From NCBI RefSeq assembly GCF_014764705.1, contig NZ_JACXXG010000018.1, positions 22,037-86,036 of the forward strand: 64,000 bases of DNA. The letters run 5' to 3'. Below, one piece after another: positions 29,064 through 37,754 of the stretch (positions are counted from its first letter, which is position 1; each line of letters begins with the position of its first letter). The position numbers and the translations under genes were made by a program. Origin of the DNA: Stutzerimonas kunmingensis. Its GTDB lineage: Bacteria > Pseudomonadota > Gammaproteobacteria > Pseudomonadales > Pseudomonadaceae. The notes under the pieces are model-generated. The model was not told the DNA's origin, ran no database searches, and worked only from the letters and a program-made list of their open reading frames with translations.

Positions 29064-29759
29064 ATGACTCAAGACGATCGCATCAGGCTGGAGGCTGGCT
29101 GGAAAGAAGCGCTGCGCGAGGAGTTCGACAAGCCATACATGCTTGAGCTTGGCGCTTTCCTTCGGCGAGAGAAGGCTGCGGGCAAGGTGATATTTCCGCC
29201 GGGGCCGATGATCTTCAACGCGCTCAATTCCACGCCGCTCGATCAGGTCAAGGTAGTGATCCTTGGGCAGGACCCCTACCACGGTGCCGGTCAGGCCCAT
29301 GGGCTTTGCTTTTCGGTACAGCCGGGCGTGGCACCACCGCCGTCACTGCAGAACATCTTCAAGGAACTCAAGCGCGACTTGAATCATGATATCCCTCGGC
29401 ATGGCTATCTTCAGCACTGGGCAGAACAGGGCGTGCTATTGCTCAATACTTCGCTCACCGTGGAACAGGGTGTCGCCGGTTCGCATGCCAAAGCGGGGTG
29501 GCAGCTATTCACCGATCGAATCATTGAGGTGGTCAGCGAGCGGCGTCCGCACCTGGTATTCATGCTTTGGGGCGCCCATGCGCAATCCAAATCGAAACTG
29601 ATAGATGCCACGCGGCATCTGATGCTGAAGTCGGTGCATCCTTCGCCTCTCTCGGCGCACCGCGGATTCATCGGTAACGGTCACTTCAGTCGCGCCAACC
29701 AGTTTCTCAGGCAGCAGGGGATGCAGGTGATCGACTGGCAGCTTCCGGCTGAGGTTTAG
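29064..29759 (+). CDS. ung: Uracil-DNA glycosylase
   Basis: Excises uracil from DNA to start base excision repair. The 231-residue product shows the catalytic water-activating motif [18 protein letters not shown] near residue 70 and the DNA-intercalation motif [11 protein letters not shown] near 193, with [12 protein letters not shown] between. Length fits family 1 UNG. The start ATG at 29064 is not preceded by a strong ribosome binding site. It converges with the DUF4142 gene across a shared terminator. Confidence 0.97.
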   Translation: MTQDDRIRLEAGWKEALREEFDKPYMLELGAFLRREKAAGKVIFPPGPMIFNALNSTPLDQVKVVILGQDPYHGAGQAHGLCFSVQPGVAPPPSLQNIFKELKRDLNHDIPRHGYLQHWAEQGVLLLNTSLTVEQGVAGSHAKAGWQLFTDRIIEVVSERRPHLVFMLWGAHAQSKSKLIDATRHLMLKSVHPSPLSAHRGFIGNGHFSRANQFLRQQGMQVIDWQLPAEV

Positions 29760-29792
29760 CCCGACACCCAGGCGGTATCGGGCTAGGTTTTG
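29757..29792 (+). terminator. Terminator between ung and the DUF4142 gene
   Basis: Eight-pair stem TAGCCCGA / TCGGGCTA with a 14-base loop overlapping the ung stop codon, followed by GGTTTT. Confidence 0.6.
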
Positions 29793-29793
29793 G

Positions 29794-30309
29794 TCAGTCT
29801 TTGGCGCCGTGCTTGGCCTGAAGGTCCTTGGCCTGCTTGAGATGCTCTTCCAGCTTCGGCAGCGTTTTTTGAGCGAACTGCTTCAGGTCGGCGTTCTCGC
29901 CACCCTCCACGTAGTCCTGATACATCTCGATGGTTTGCTCGTGAGCGACGACCTGATTGTTGGCGTAGGCTTCGTCGAAATTCTCGCCATCACGCAGCTT
30001 CAGGATCATGGCTTTGGCCTTGTCCATCAGCGTGGCCTCGTCGGACATTTCCAGGTCTTTGGCCTGGGCCAGTTGCGCAAGCTCCTGATTGGCCTTGGTG
30101 TGGTCGTCGATCATCATCTTGGCGAATTGCTTCACATCCTCCGACGTACCCTTGTCCAGGGCCATCTTCGCCGTTTCGATTTCTGCAATACCTTTGGCCG
30201 AAGCCTCGTCGACGAAGTTTTCGCCTTCGGCGGCAAGCGCCAGGTTAGCCGCTACTCCGAACAGCAAGGCGAATGCGCCCGAGAAAATTGTTTTGGTTGC
30301 TCTGGTCAT
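29794..30309 (-). CDS. DUF4142 exported protein
   Basis: A 171-residue precursor with signal peptide (FSGAFALLFGVAANLALAA, residues 9-27) and a DUF4142 domain, a ferritin-like four-helix bundle: FVDEASAKGIAEIETAKMAL, then ASDVKQ-like FAKMMIDDHTKANQEL near 65, and an ending rich in Lys and Gln. These proteins are common stress-linked periplasmic proteins of unknown activity. GAAAGGAGAA gives a strong ribosome binding site. An ECF-sigma-like promoter upstream suggests envelope-stress control. Confidence 0.85.
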   Translation of the reverse strand: MTRATKTIFSGAFALLFGVAANLALAAEGENFVDEASAKGIAEIETAKMALDKGTSEDVKQFAKMMIDDHTKANQELAQLAQAKDLEMSDEATLMDKAKAMILKLRDGENFDEAYANNQVVAHEQTIEMYQDYVEGGENADLKQFAQKTLPKLEEHLKQAKDLQAKHGAKD

Positions 30310-30390
30310 TGCGTTCTCCTTTCTTCACCTGACTTGTGTTGGCCGGGAGGCAGACACAAGGCGCGATGCGGCGAGATTGCCGTCCCTTTT

Positions 30391-30418
30391 TGTGACTAGG
30401 TGCCATAGGGACGGTTCC
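30391..30418 (-). promoter_or_regulatory. ECF-sigma-like promoter before the DUF4142 gene
   Basis: On the minus strand GGAAC at 30414-30418 begins GGAACCG, and TCACA begins 16 bases after the GAACCG hexamer. The AlgU consensus is GAACTT-N16/17-TCTGA; four of six -35 bases and the TC.-A part of the -10 agree. Confidence 0.35.
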
Positions 30419-30446
30419 TCGCTTTCGGGCGAACGGTGTCCGGTGC

Positions 30447-31283
30447 TTACTGAAGCATGCTCATGGCTGCGTCCATGGCGGCAGACAGGTCCTCGTCCTC
30501 CTGCATCAGTTCGCTCGGATCGAGCCCCAGCTTGGCGAAGGCGGGAACCTCGCTCCAGTCCAGCTGCGCGTAAGGGTGCTGGGTGCCCATATAGCTCTGC
30601 AGGGTGGCGACTTGCACCACGTCTACATAATCGACTGCGGCCGAATTGCGCTGGAAATCGGTGTACTGACCAGCCACCGACACGATTGCCTCCGGGAAAT
30701 CCCAGGTGCGCAGGATTTTCTCACCCACCATCGGGTGAATCTTGTCGATGACGTGATTGAGGCTGAACGAGTCCGATAGCAGGGCGCTGTGCTCTTCTGC
30801 GTAGGTCAGGATCGGCAATATGCCGATCTGATGGACCAGTCCGGCGAGGGTCGCCTGATCAGGCATCAGTCGTGTGTAGTGACGGCAGAGCACATGACTG
30901 ATGGCGGCGACCTCGGTGCTCTTGTTCCAGACCTCGCGCATCTTGCGATCGACGACATCGGTGGTCGCCTGGAACATCTGCTCCATCGCCAGGCCTGTGG
31001 CCAGGTTGCAGGTGTAATTGATGCCGAGACGGCTGACCGCCATCTGCAGATCGTCGATCTCGCGACTGGTACGCAGCAGCGGGCTGTTGACCACCTTGAT
31101 GATGCGTGCGGCGAGGGCTGCGTCGGCGCCTATCACCTTGCTCAGTGCCGGAATGCTGATGTCCGGGTCCTCGGCCGCCTCGCGGACGCGCAATGCCACC
31201 TCCGGCAGGGTAGGCAGAACCAATTCATCGTTCTCGATCGCGAGCGTCAGATCGCGCTGGACTTTCTCGGCAAGGGTGCTCAT
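30447..31283 (-). CDS. HDOD domain signalling protein
   Basis: A 278-residue protein made almost wholly of one HDOD domain (about residues 18-215), a catalytically dead relative of HD phosphohydrolases: LPTLPEVALRVREAAEDPD, ADAALAARIIKVVNSPLLR and LAGLVHQIGILPILTYAEEH. The HD pair is absent, as usual in the family. HDOD proteins act in signalling, often with c-di-GMP or chemotaxis proteins. No partner domain or gene is visible here. It is followed on the same strand, after the 3' end, by nothing close; ygfZ lies 110 bases upstream on the same strand. Confidence 0.87.
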   Translation of the reverse strand: MSTLAEKVQRDLTLAIENDELVLPTLPEVALRVREAAEDPDISIPALSKVIGADAALAARIIKVVNSPLLRTSREIDDLQMAVSRLGINYTCNLATGLAMEQMFQATTDVVDRKMREVWNKSTEVAAISHVLCRHYTRLMPDQATLAGLVHQIGILPILTYAEEHSALLSDSFSLNHVIDKIHPMVGEKILRTWDFPEAIVSVAGQYTDFQRNSAAVDYVDVVQVATLQSYMGTQHPYAQLDWSEVPAFAKLGLDPSELMQEDEDLSAAMDAAMSMLQ

Positions 31284-31393
31284 GTCATTCCTTTATGTGT
31301 CGGTCAGTGTCGCTAGGGCGCTTCAGGTCAGGGTGCTTTGCCCGTGGTCCATGGTGCGCCTCTCAGGTATTTGCTTTCTGGCTCCGGTTCGCA

Positions 31394-32341
31394 CTAGCGC
31401 TGAATTTCCAGGTCCGCATTCAGGCTGTAGGGAAGCTCGAGCAGACTCATCGGCAATCCGTCCGGGGAGCCCAGATACAGGCGGCCGTCAGCGGTGGCGT
31501 CCTCCTGCAGTACGGCCAGCAGCTCGATTCGGTCGGTGTCACTGGCGGCTAGCACGACCTCACCGACGCTGGAGCCATGCACCGGCGAGAAAATCTCAAC
31601 GCCCGGAGCGGGCAGCTCGTCCTGTCTGCCTTCGATCAACAGCCGCTGCAGGCGGCGCTTGAGTTTGCCCAGATACTGCATGCGCGCGACGATTTCCTGG
31701 CCGGTATAGCAGCCCTTTTTGAAACTCACGCCGCCCAGTGCCTGCAAATTGATCATCTGCGGGATGAACAGCTCGCGAGTGCTGCCGAATACCTGGCCGA
31801 TGCCGGCGCGAACCTGGTCCAGCAGCCAGCGATTGACCGGCACTTCCTGAAGCTGCGCGGCCAGGCGCGTGCGAACCTGCTCGGCGTCGGCGCCTGGGGT
31901 CCAGAGCTCAACGCGGCCATCCTGCAGACGGATCGCGATCATGCCGTGGCTCCGCACCACACTGTCGGCGCTCAGCGGAAGATCCAGGCCCAGGCTGACC
32001 AGCGAGCCGTCTCCGCCCGCAAGACCGAATCGGCACCAGTCGGCGCTCTCGTCGTTCAGGCGGGACTTGGAAAATACGGCGTACTTGTTCAGATCGGCTT
32101 GTTGCAGTTGCAGCAGCTCACTGGCCATCGCCAACAGGTAACCGTCGCCATCCAGCACGATGCGGAAACTCGACTGCATGCGCCCCTTGGGCGTGCAGCG
32201 TGCGCCCAGACTGGATGTCTCGGCGGTGAGGTAGCTGAGGTTGCAGGTCAGCTGACCCTGGAGAAACCTGCTGGCATCCGGGCCGCGTACGGCAAGGACG
32301 CCTTCATGCGACAGAACGCAAAAATAAGCAGTGTCGGTCAT
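31394..32341 (-). CDS. ygfZ: Folate-binding protein YgfZ (iron-sulfur enzyme repair factor)
   Basis: A 315-residue aminomethyltransferase-like protein with the diagnostic motif KGCYTGQEIVARMQYLGKLK near residue 230 (Cys of K-G-C-Y-T-G-Q). YgfZ uses tetrahydrofolate to support repair or synthesis of Fe-S enzymes such as MiaB. The N-terminus MTDTAYFCVLSHEGVLAVRG is typical. It is divergent from sdhE with a 147-base gap, the same pairing as in E. coli (ygfZ beside sdhE-ygfX). Confidence 0.93.
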   Translation of the reverse strand: MTDTAYFCVLSHEGVLAVRGPDASRFLQGQLTCNLSYLTAETSSLGARCTPKGRMQSSFRIVLDGDGYLLAMASELLQLQQADLNKYAVFSKSRLNDESADWCRFGLAGGDGSLVSLGLDLPLSADSVVRSHGMIAIRLQDGRVELWTPGADAEQVRTRLAAQLQEVPVNRWLLDQVRAGIGQVFGSTRELFIPQMINLQALGGVSFKKGCYTGQEIVARMQYLGKLKRRLQRLLIEGRQDELPAPGVEIFSPVHGSSVGEVVLAASDTDRIELLAVLQEDATADGRLYLGSPDGLPMSLLELPYSLNADLEIQR

Positions 32342-32455
32342 GATTGGTCGTCGTCAGAATCCGGGTGGGCATCATAGCAGCCCGGCGGAAACGGTTGCGT
32401 GATGAAGGGTTTGCAGCTCGACGAAAAAAGCGACTGATGAGTTCGGTGCAGCCGC

Positions 32456-32461
32456 TATAAT
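32456..32461 (+). promoter_or_regulatory. Candidate -10 box for sdhE-ygfX
   Basis: A perfect TATAAT lies 27 bases before the sdhE ATG; the -35 is weak (GACTGA at 18-bp spacing). Confidence 0.45.
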
Positions 32462-32488
32462 GCGCGCCTTCTCAAAAGGAGCCGATGT

Positions 32489-32743
32489 ATGGCTGAGCAA
32501 TCCGAACTCAATCGTCTGTTTTGGCAAAGCCGTCGCGGCATGTTGGAGCTAGATGTGTTGCTGGTGCCTTTCGTCAAGGAGGTCTATCCAGGTCTCGATG
32601 AGGAAGATCAGCACCGCTATCGCAAGCTGCTGAGTTGCGAGGATCAGGACATGTTCGGCTGGTTCATGCAGCGCGGTGAGCCCGAGGATGAGGACCTGCG
32701 GCGCATGGTTCGCATGATCCTCGATCGTGTCCAGCCCAAGTAA
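32489..32743 (+). CDS. sdhE: Succinate dehydrogenase flavinylation factor SdhE
   Basis: An 84-residue all-helical protein with the key motif SRRGMLELD (RGxxE at residues 13-17), needed for attaching FAD to SdhA and FrdA. Length and [12 protein letters not shown] motif fit the family. AAAAGGAGC gives a strong ribosome binding site. ygfX overlaps its 3' end by 17 bases, so the pair is translationally coupled. Confidence 0.95.
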   Translation: MAEQSELNRLFWQSRRGMLELDVLLVPFVKEVYPGLDEEDQHRYRKLLSCEDQDMFGWFMQRGEPEDEDLRRMVRMILDRVQPK

Positions 32744-33182
32744 TCAATCATTCGAGTGTCGCTTGCAGCCGTCCAGCTGGTTGTTGACGCTCTATCTCGG
32801 GGCTCAGGCGCTCGCCCTGGCCGCCATCGTGCTGTCGGCTGCGCCGCTCTGGTTGCAGTTGATAGCGCTTCTGTTTTGTCTGGTCCACGCGCTGTGGGTG
32901 TTGCCGCGCGGGATTCTACTGTCCAGTCGGGATGCCTGGTCTGGCCTGCGCCACGATGCTGCGGGCTGGCACCTGTGGAGCGACCGGCAAGGTTGGCAGG
33001 CAGTTCAGTTGCTGCCTGACAGCTTGGCGCTGCCACTGATAGTCGTGCTGCGTTTTCGCGTGCCGGGCCGGCGGTTAGCTGGCAGCATCTGCGTGCCCCG
33101 CGACGCACTACCGCGAGAGCAGCATCGTCGACTGCGGGTGCGGCTCAAGTTCAGTCGACGTAGGTGGGCGGCGCCAGAATAG
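32727..33182 (+). CDS. ygfX: YgfX (CptA)-like inner membrane protein
   Basis: A 151-residue protein with two adjacent membrane spans ([20 protein letters not shown] and [16 protein letters not shown], about residues 18-60) and a soluble C-terminal part, the YgfX/CptA layout. In E. coli the YgfX-SdhE pair was described as a toxin-antitoxin unit affecting FtsZ and MreB, but its general role is disputed. The start is GTG at 32727, inside sdhE. Its last 32 bases overlap the convergent nadB gene. Confidence 0.8.
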   Translation: MSSPSNQSFECRLQPSSWLLTLYLGAQALALAAIVLSAAPLWLQLIALLFCLVHALWVLPRGILLSSRDAWSGLRHDAAGWHLWSDRQGWQAVQLLPDSLALPLIVVLRFRVPGRRLAGSICVPRDALPREQHRRLRVRLKFSRRRWAAPE

Positions 33183-34773
33183 TGTCGACCGCTTGCGGCA
33201 GCAGCTCCGGGTAGTCGAGGGTGTAGTGCAGTCCTCGGCTCTCCTTGCGCAGCATGGCCGAGCGAATCATCAGGTCTGCAACCAGCGCCAGATTGCGTAG
33301 TTCGAGCAAGTCACGACTGACCTTGTAGTTGCTGTAGAACTCGTCGATCTCGCTCAGCAGTAGGCGCACTCGGTGCTGCGCGCGCATCAGCCGTTTGTTG
33401 GTGCGGACGATGCCGACGTAGTCCCACATGAAACGCCGCAGCTCGTCCCAGTTGTGCGCGATGATCACGTCTTCGTCGGAGTCGGTCACCTGGCTGGCGT
33501 CCCATGCAGGTAACGTTGCTGCGTTGGTGACTTGGGGCAGTTCGCGCAGGATGTCCTGAGCGGCCGCCCGGCCGTAGACGAAGCATTCGAGCAGCGAGTT
33601 GCTGGCCATGCGGTTCGCGCCGTGCAGGCCTGTGAAACTGGTCTCGCCGATGGCGTAGAGGCCGGGGATGTCGGTGCGTCCAGCCTGATCCACGACTACG
33701 CCGCCGCAGGTGTAGTGCGCTGCGGGTACCACCGGAATCGGCTGGCTGGTGATGTCGATGCCGTATTCCAGGCAGCGCTCGTAGACGGTGGGGAAGTGGC
33801 TTTTGATGAACTCGGCAGGCTTGTGGCTGATATCGAGGTAGACGCAGTCGATGCCTAGTCGCTTCATTTCGTGGTCGATTGCGCGTGCGACGATATCGCG
33901 CGGGGCGAGTTCCTCCCTGGCATCGAAACGCGGCATGAAACGCTCGCCGTTAGGCAGCTTGAGCAAGGCACCTTCCCCGCGCAGGGCTTCGGTCACCAGA
34001 AAGCTCTTCGCTTGCGGGTGATAGAGGCAGGTAGGGTGGAACTGGTTGAATTCCAGATTGCCGACGCGGCAGCCCGCTCGCCATGCCATGGCAATGCCGT
34101 CGCCGCACGCGCTGTCCGGGTTGCTGGTGTACAGGTAAACCTTGGCCGCGCCGCCGGTAGCCAATACGACGAATCGTGACTGGAAGGTTTCGACCTCGCC
34201 GGTGCTGCGATTGAGCACATAGGCGCCCAGGCAGCGTCTGCCCGGCAGCCCGAGTTTGTGTTCGGTGATCAGGTCGACTGCAACGCGCTGCTGTAGAAGC
34301 TCGATATTGCTCTGCTTTCTGGCCTGGCCAAGCAGCGTGTTGAAAATGGCTGCGCCAGTGGCGTCGGCTGCGTGAATGATGCGCCGATGGCTATGGCCGC
34401 CCTCGCGAGTCAGGTGAAATTCGAAACTGCCGTCTTCGCGATCCGGGGCATTGTCCCGCGTGAAGGGCACCCCTTGCTCGATCAGCCACTGGATGGCCTC
34501 GTTGCTGTGCTCGACCGTGAAACGGACGGCGTCTTCGCGGCACAGCCCTCCTCCGGCGATGAGGGTGTCGGCGACATGTGACTCTACGGTGTCGGTCGTA
34601 TCCAGTACTGCGGCGACGCCACCTTGGGCCCAGTAGGTGGAGCCGTTGGAGAGATCGCCCTTGCTGAGAACGGCGATGCGAAGATCGGTCGGCAGGTTGA
34701 GTGCCAAGGTCAAGCCGGCGGCACCGCTGCCGATGACCAGCACGTCGTATCGTAGAACCTGGTTCATGTCCAA
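33151..34773 (-). CDS. nadB: L-aspartate oxidase
   Basis: Oxidises L-aspartate to iminoaspartate with FAD, the first step of NAD synthesis. The 540-residue product has the FAD Rossmann motif [16 protein letters not shown] (residues 12-27), [23 protein letters not shown] [14 protein letters not shown], and [20 protein letters not shown]. It belongs to the same flavoprotein family as SdhA and FrdA. It runs toward sdhE-ygfX and overlaps ygfX by 32 bases at the 3' ends. Divergent from algU. Confidence 0.96.
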   Translation of the reverse strand: MDMNQVLRYDVLVIGSGAAGLTLALNLPTDLRIAVLSKGDLSNGSTYWAQGGVAAVLDTTDTVESHVADTLIAGGGLCREDAVRFTVEHSNEAIQWLIEQGVPFTRDNAPDREDGSFEFHLTREGGHSHRRIIHAADATGAAIFNTLLGQARKQSNIELLQQRVAVDLITEHKLGLPGRRCLGAYVLNRSTGEVETFQSRFVVLATGGAAKVYLYTSNPDSACGDGIAMAWRAGCRVGNLEFNQFHPTCLYHPQAKSFLVTEALRGEGALLKLPNGERFMPRFDAREELAPRDIVARAIDHEMKRLGIDCVYLDISHKPAEFIKSHFPTVYERCLEYGIDITSQPIPVVPAAHYTCGGVVVDQAGRTDIPGLYAIGETSFTGLHGANRMASNSLLECFVYGRAAAQDILRELPQVTNAATLPAWDASQVTDSDEDVIIAHNWDELRRFMWDYVGIVRTNKRLMRAQHRVRLLLSEIDEFYSNYKVSRDLLELRNLALVADLMIRSAMLRKESRGLHYTLDYPELLPQAVDTILAPPTYVD

Positions 34774-34855
34774 TTCCGGCGGGAAAAACGAGCCCTAGTA
34801 TATAGACGGGATGTAGCGCCAAAATAGGCGACTGTGTGTTTGTCTTCTAACGAAG

Positions 34856-34884
34856 GGAACTTTTCCTTCGCGGGGTGGCTCAAT
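34856..34884 (+). promoter_or_regulatory. AlgU-type promoter, distal, upstream of algU
   Basis: GGAACTT with GAACTT at 34857-34862, a 17-base spacer and TCAAT at 34880-34884. This matches the extracytoplasmic sigma consensus GAACTT-N16/17-TCTGA (TCAAA in E. coli). Confidence 0.72.
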
Positions 34885-35030
34885 AGGCAGTTATGAATGC
34901 AAACCAGCTGGCCATCGTGAATGGGCGGTGCGAGTTTGCTATGGACACCAGGACGGCGTCGTCAGCAATGGCGCAACGCTGTGGTGCAATCGCCGTCAGG
35001 TATTGCAGGATAGCTTGCTAGGAGGGGGGA

Positions 35031-35057
35031 GAACTTTTGCGTAAAGCCCGGGTCTAT
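35031..35057 (+). promoter_or_regulatory. AlgU-type promoter, proximal, upstream of algU
   Basis: GAACTT at 35031-35036, exactly 16 bases, then TCTAT at 35053-35057. It lies 60 bases before the algU ATG, consistent with autoregulation of the operon. Confidence 0.78.
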
Positions 35058-35116
35058 TCTGGCAGGTCGGTTCGCTGGTGTGAGCGACGCTACTCCGCTA
35101 CCGAGGAGGAGCGTTC

Positions 35117-35698
35117 ATGTTGACCCAGGAGCAGGACCAGCAGCTGGTTGAACGAGTGCAGCGTGGTGACAAGCGGGCGTTTGATCTGCTGGTAATGAAA
35201 TACCAGCACAAGATCCTTGGGTTGATCGTGCGGTTCGTGCATGACTCTCATGAAGCTCAGGATGTTGCCCAAGAGGCTTTTATCAAAGCCTACCGCGCAC
35301 TCGCGAATTTTCGCGGTGACAGCGCTTTCTACACCTGGCTGTACCGCATCGCCATCAATACGGCGAAGAATCATCTGGTGGCGCGCGGCAGACGCCCGCC
35401 AGATAGTGATGTGAGTTCCGAGGATGCCGAGTTTTATGAGGGCGATCATGCTCTCAAGGACATCGAGTCACCGGAACGCTCGCTGCTCAGGGATGAGATT
35501 GAAGATACCGTTCATCGAACCATTCAACTTTTGCCAGAAGATTTGCGTACGGCTCTAACACTGCGTGAATTTGATGGTCTTAGTTATGAAGACATTGCGA
35601 GCGTCATGCAGTGTCCGGTGGGCACAGTGCGTTCCCGGATCTTCCGGGCACGTGAAGCCATAGATAAAGCATTGCAACCCTTGTTGCATGAATCCTGA
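35117..35698 (+). CDS. algU: Extracytoplasmic-function sigma factor AlgU (RpoE, sigma-22)
   Basis: A 193-residue ECF sigma factor for envelope stress and alginate genes. Region 2 (AFDLLVMKYQHKILGLIVRF and DVAQEAFIKAYRALANFRG) and region 4 (LPEDLRTALTLREFDGLSY then CPVGTVRSRIFRAREAI) are both intact. The start has GAGGAGCG upstream. It heads algU-mucA-mucB-mucC-mucD; MucA holds it at the membrane until regulated proteolysis frees it. Two ECF-type promoters upstream indicate autoregulation. Confidence 0.97.
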   Translation: MLTQEQDQQLVERVQRGDKRAFDLLVMKYQHKILGLIVRFVHDSHEAQDVAQEAFIKAYRALANFRGDSAFYTWLYRIAINTAKNHLVARGRRPPDSDVSSEDAEFYEGDHALKDIESPERSLLRDEIEDTVHRTIQLLPEDLRTALTLREFDGLSYEDIASVMQCPVGTVRSRIFRAREAIDKALQPLLHES

Positions 35699-35729
35699 GA
35701 CAGCGGCGACAGCCAAGAGAGGAACCGCC

Positions 35730-36317
35730 ATGAGTCGTGAAGCCCTGCATGAATCGCTGTCCGCGGTGATGGATAACGAAGCGGACGAGTTGGAATTACG
35801 TCGCATGCTCGCAGGCGACAACCTGGAGCTACGTGCTACCTGGTCGCGTTATCAACTCGCCCGTGCCGCCATGCACAAGGAGTTGATCGAGCCGCGCTTG
35901 GATATCGCTTCTGCGGTATCGGCTGCGTTGGCTGATGAGGCCGCGCCGGTCAAGGCGCAACGTAACGGATGGAAAGGCCTCGGCCGGCTGGCAGTGGCTG
36001 CTTCGGTTACAGTCGCTGTTCTGGCCGGTGTACGTCTGTACAATCAGAATGAGGTTGCTGGTCCGCAGCTAGCGCAGCAGGCTCCGCAGCCAAGTATTTC
36101 GGTTCCGCAGACCAGTCAAGGGCCGGCGGTTCTGGCTGGTTACAGTGAGCAAACCGAAGCGCCTGTACAGGCAGCGGCAGATGGCGCTCCGGTAGAGCGC
36201 TGGCACGAAGAGCGTCTGCCTTCATATGTTCGCCAGCATGCCCAGCAAGCTGCCTTTGGTAATGGATCGGAGAGCGCGCTGCCTTACGCTCGCGCGGCCA
36301 GCATGGAAGAACGTTAG
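35730..36317 (+). CDS. mucA: Anti-sigma factor MucA
   Basis: A 195-residue single-pass inner membrane protein. Residues 1-80 form the cytoplasmic RseA_N domain that binds AlgU (REALHESLSAVMDNEADELE, then ATWSRYQLARAAMHKE), a membrane span lies at about 84-104 (LAVAASVTVAVLAGVRLYN), and the remainder is periplasmic and binds MucB. The frame is full length, so this is not a mucoid-type truncated allele. The ATG at 35730 is chosen because GAGAGGA precedes it; an in-frame ATG at 35688 overlaps algU. Confidence 0.95.
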   Translation: MSREALHESLSAVMDNEADELELRRMLAGDNLELRATWSRYQLARAAMHKELIEPRLDIASAVSAALADEAAPVKAQRNGWKGLGRLAVAASVTVAVLAGVRLYNQNEVAGPQLAQQAPQPSISVPQTSQGPAVLAGYSEQTEAPVQAAADGAPVERWHEERLPSYVRQHAQQAAFGNGSESALPYARAASMEER

Positions 36318-36325
36318 GGAGAAAC

Positions 36326-37270
36326 ATGCGCGTATTACCGCTGTATGTGGTGATGGGGGGCTGGCTATCGATGCCGGCCCTTGCTGCTGATGCCGAGTCC
36401 TGGATGGAGCGACTTGCGGCGGCAGAGCAGAAACAGAGTTATACCGGTACGTTCGTCTACGAACGCAATGGCAGCTTTTCCAGTCATGCCGTTTGGCAGC
36501 AGGTCGAAGAAGGTCAAGTGCAGGAGCGATTGCTTCAGCTTGACGGAGCTCCGGCTGAAGTTCTGCTGGTAGATGGTCAGATGCAATGCGCTACCGATGA
36601 CCTCGCGGCGCAAGTGCGTGAAGCGCAAGCTTGGCACGGGCAGCGTCTCGATCCGAAAGCACTCTCCGAGTGGTACGAATTCCGTGAGATCGGAGATTCA
36701 AGAGTTGCTGGCCGCCCTGCCGTGGCGCTGGCTGTCGTGCCGAAGGACCAGCACCGTTACGGCTTCGAACTGCATCTCGACCAAGATACCGCATTGCCCC
36801 TCAAGTCGCTGATGCTGAACGAGAAAGGGCAGCTGCTCGAGCGTTTCCAATTCACCCAGTTCACGGCTGGCAGTGTATCTGCCGAGCAACTGAAGCCCGG
36901 CGCTGATTGCAATCCAGTGACCGTGAACCGGCGCGAGGCGAATCCAACATCACCCTGGCGCTCCGACTGGTTGCCTTCCGGCTTCACGCTTCTGGATGCC
37001 AACGAACGACCTAGTCCCGCCTCTTCCGAAACTGTTTCCTGGTTGTCCTACGGTGATGGCCTGGCGAAGTTTTCCGTGTTTCTCGAGCCGCTGCGCGGCG
37101 CCTTGGTTGAGGACGCGCGAAGCCAGATGGGGCCTACCGTCGCGGTCTCTAAGCGCATCAGTACTGCGGATGGCGATGTCATGGTGACCGTGGTGGGCGA
37201 GATTCCACTTGGTACGGCTGAGCGGGTTGCCCTGTCCATGCGAGCCAATTCGGAACAGGCACAACGATGA
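36326..37270 (+). CDS. mucB: Periplasmic sigma-factor regulator MucB (RseB)
   Basis: A 314-residue periplasmic protein with signal peptide (LYVVMGGWLSMPALAADA) and the two-domain MucB/RseB fold: SYTGTFVYERNGSFSSHAVW near residue 36 in the large LolA-like domain and WLPSGFTLLDANERPS opening the small domain. It shields MucA from the protease AlgW. GGGAGAAAC precedes the ATG. mucC overlaps its stop. Confidence 0.95.
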   Translation: MRVLPLYVVMGGWLSMPALAADAESWMERLAAAEQKQSYTGTFVYERNGSFSSHAVWQQVEEGQVQERLLQLDGAPAEVLLVDGQMQCATDDLAAQVREAQAWHGQRLDPKALSEWYEFREIGDSRVAGRPAVALAVVPKDQHRYGFELHLDQDTALPLKSLMLNEKGQLLERFQFTQFTAGSVSAEQLKPGADCNPVTVNRREANPTSPWRSDWLPSGFTLLDANERPSPASSETVSWLSYGDGLAKFSVFLEPLRGALVEDARSQMGPTVAVSKRISTADGDVMVTVVGEIPLGTAERVALSMRANSEQAQR

Positions 37271-37719
37271 TCGAAGAGCCTGGGCGGGTAGTCGCGCTGG
37301 ATGTCGGCGCTGTATGGGTCGAGACTCGGCGCAAAACTACCTGCTCTGGCTGTTCCGCGAAGAGTGGCTGTGGCCAAGGCTTGATGGATACCCTCGGTGT
37401 TCGCGAACAGCGTGGCCTCATCAGGGCGCTCTGCGATCTCCACCTGCAAGTCGGTGACGGTGTCGTTGTGGGCATCCGCGAGGACGTGTTGCTGCGCGGT
37501 GCCGTCCTTGTCTATCTTCTCCCTCTTATCGTACTGATGGCGGCCGCTTCGCTGGCCGCTCAGCTGTCGACGCGTGAGCCGATCGTTATTCTGGCAGGTC
37601 TCGGGGGCTTCTTCATTTCCTGGCTATTCGTGCGTATGCGAAGCCGCCGTACCGCAGCTGACCCGAATCTGCAGCCGGTGGTTTTGCGCGCCATGCTCAC
37701 GGGGCCTGCGAGTCCCTGA
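37267..37719 (+). CDS. mucC: MucC (RseC/MucC family membrane protein)
   Basis: A 150-residue protein with a Cys-rich N-terminal block (TTCSGCSAKSGCGQG, near residues 23-37) and two membrane spans (AVLVYLLPLIVLMAAASLAA and IVILAGLGGFFISWLFV). RseC/MucC proteins are linked to redox or Fe-S functions, and E. coli RseC to SoxR reduction with the Rsx complex, which is also present in this window (17.4-24.8 kb). The ATG overlaps the mucB stop (ATGA). Confidence 0.92.
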   Translation: MIEEPGRVVALDVGAVWVETRRKTTCSGCSAKSGCGQGLMDTLGVREQRGLIRALCDLHLQVGDGVVVGIREDVLLRGAVLVYLLPLIVLMAAASLAAQLSTREPIVILAGLGGFFISWLFVRMRSRRTAADPNLQPVVLRAMLTGPASP

Positions 37720-37754
37720 GCTTCCTTGTTTTGTCAGTGGGGAGACTTGTAGTC

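Larger units (their letters stand above)
34774..35116. other. 343-base intergenic region between nadB and algU
   Basis: Holds two ECF-type promoters directed at algU (34856-34884 and 35031-35057). I see no credible gene in it. The stretch between the promoters is likely to contain further regulatory sites, but I cannot name them. Confidence 0.6.
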
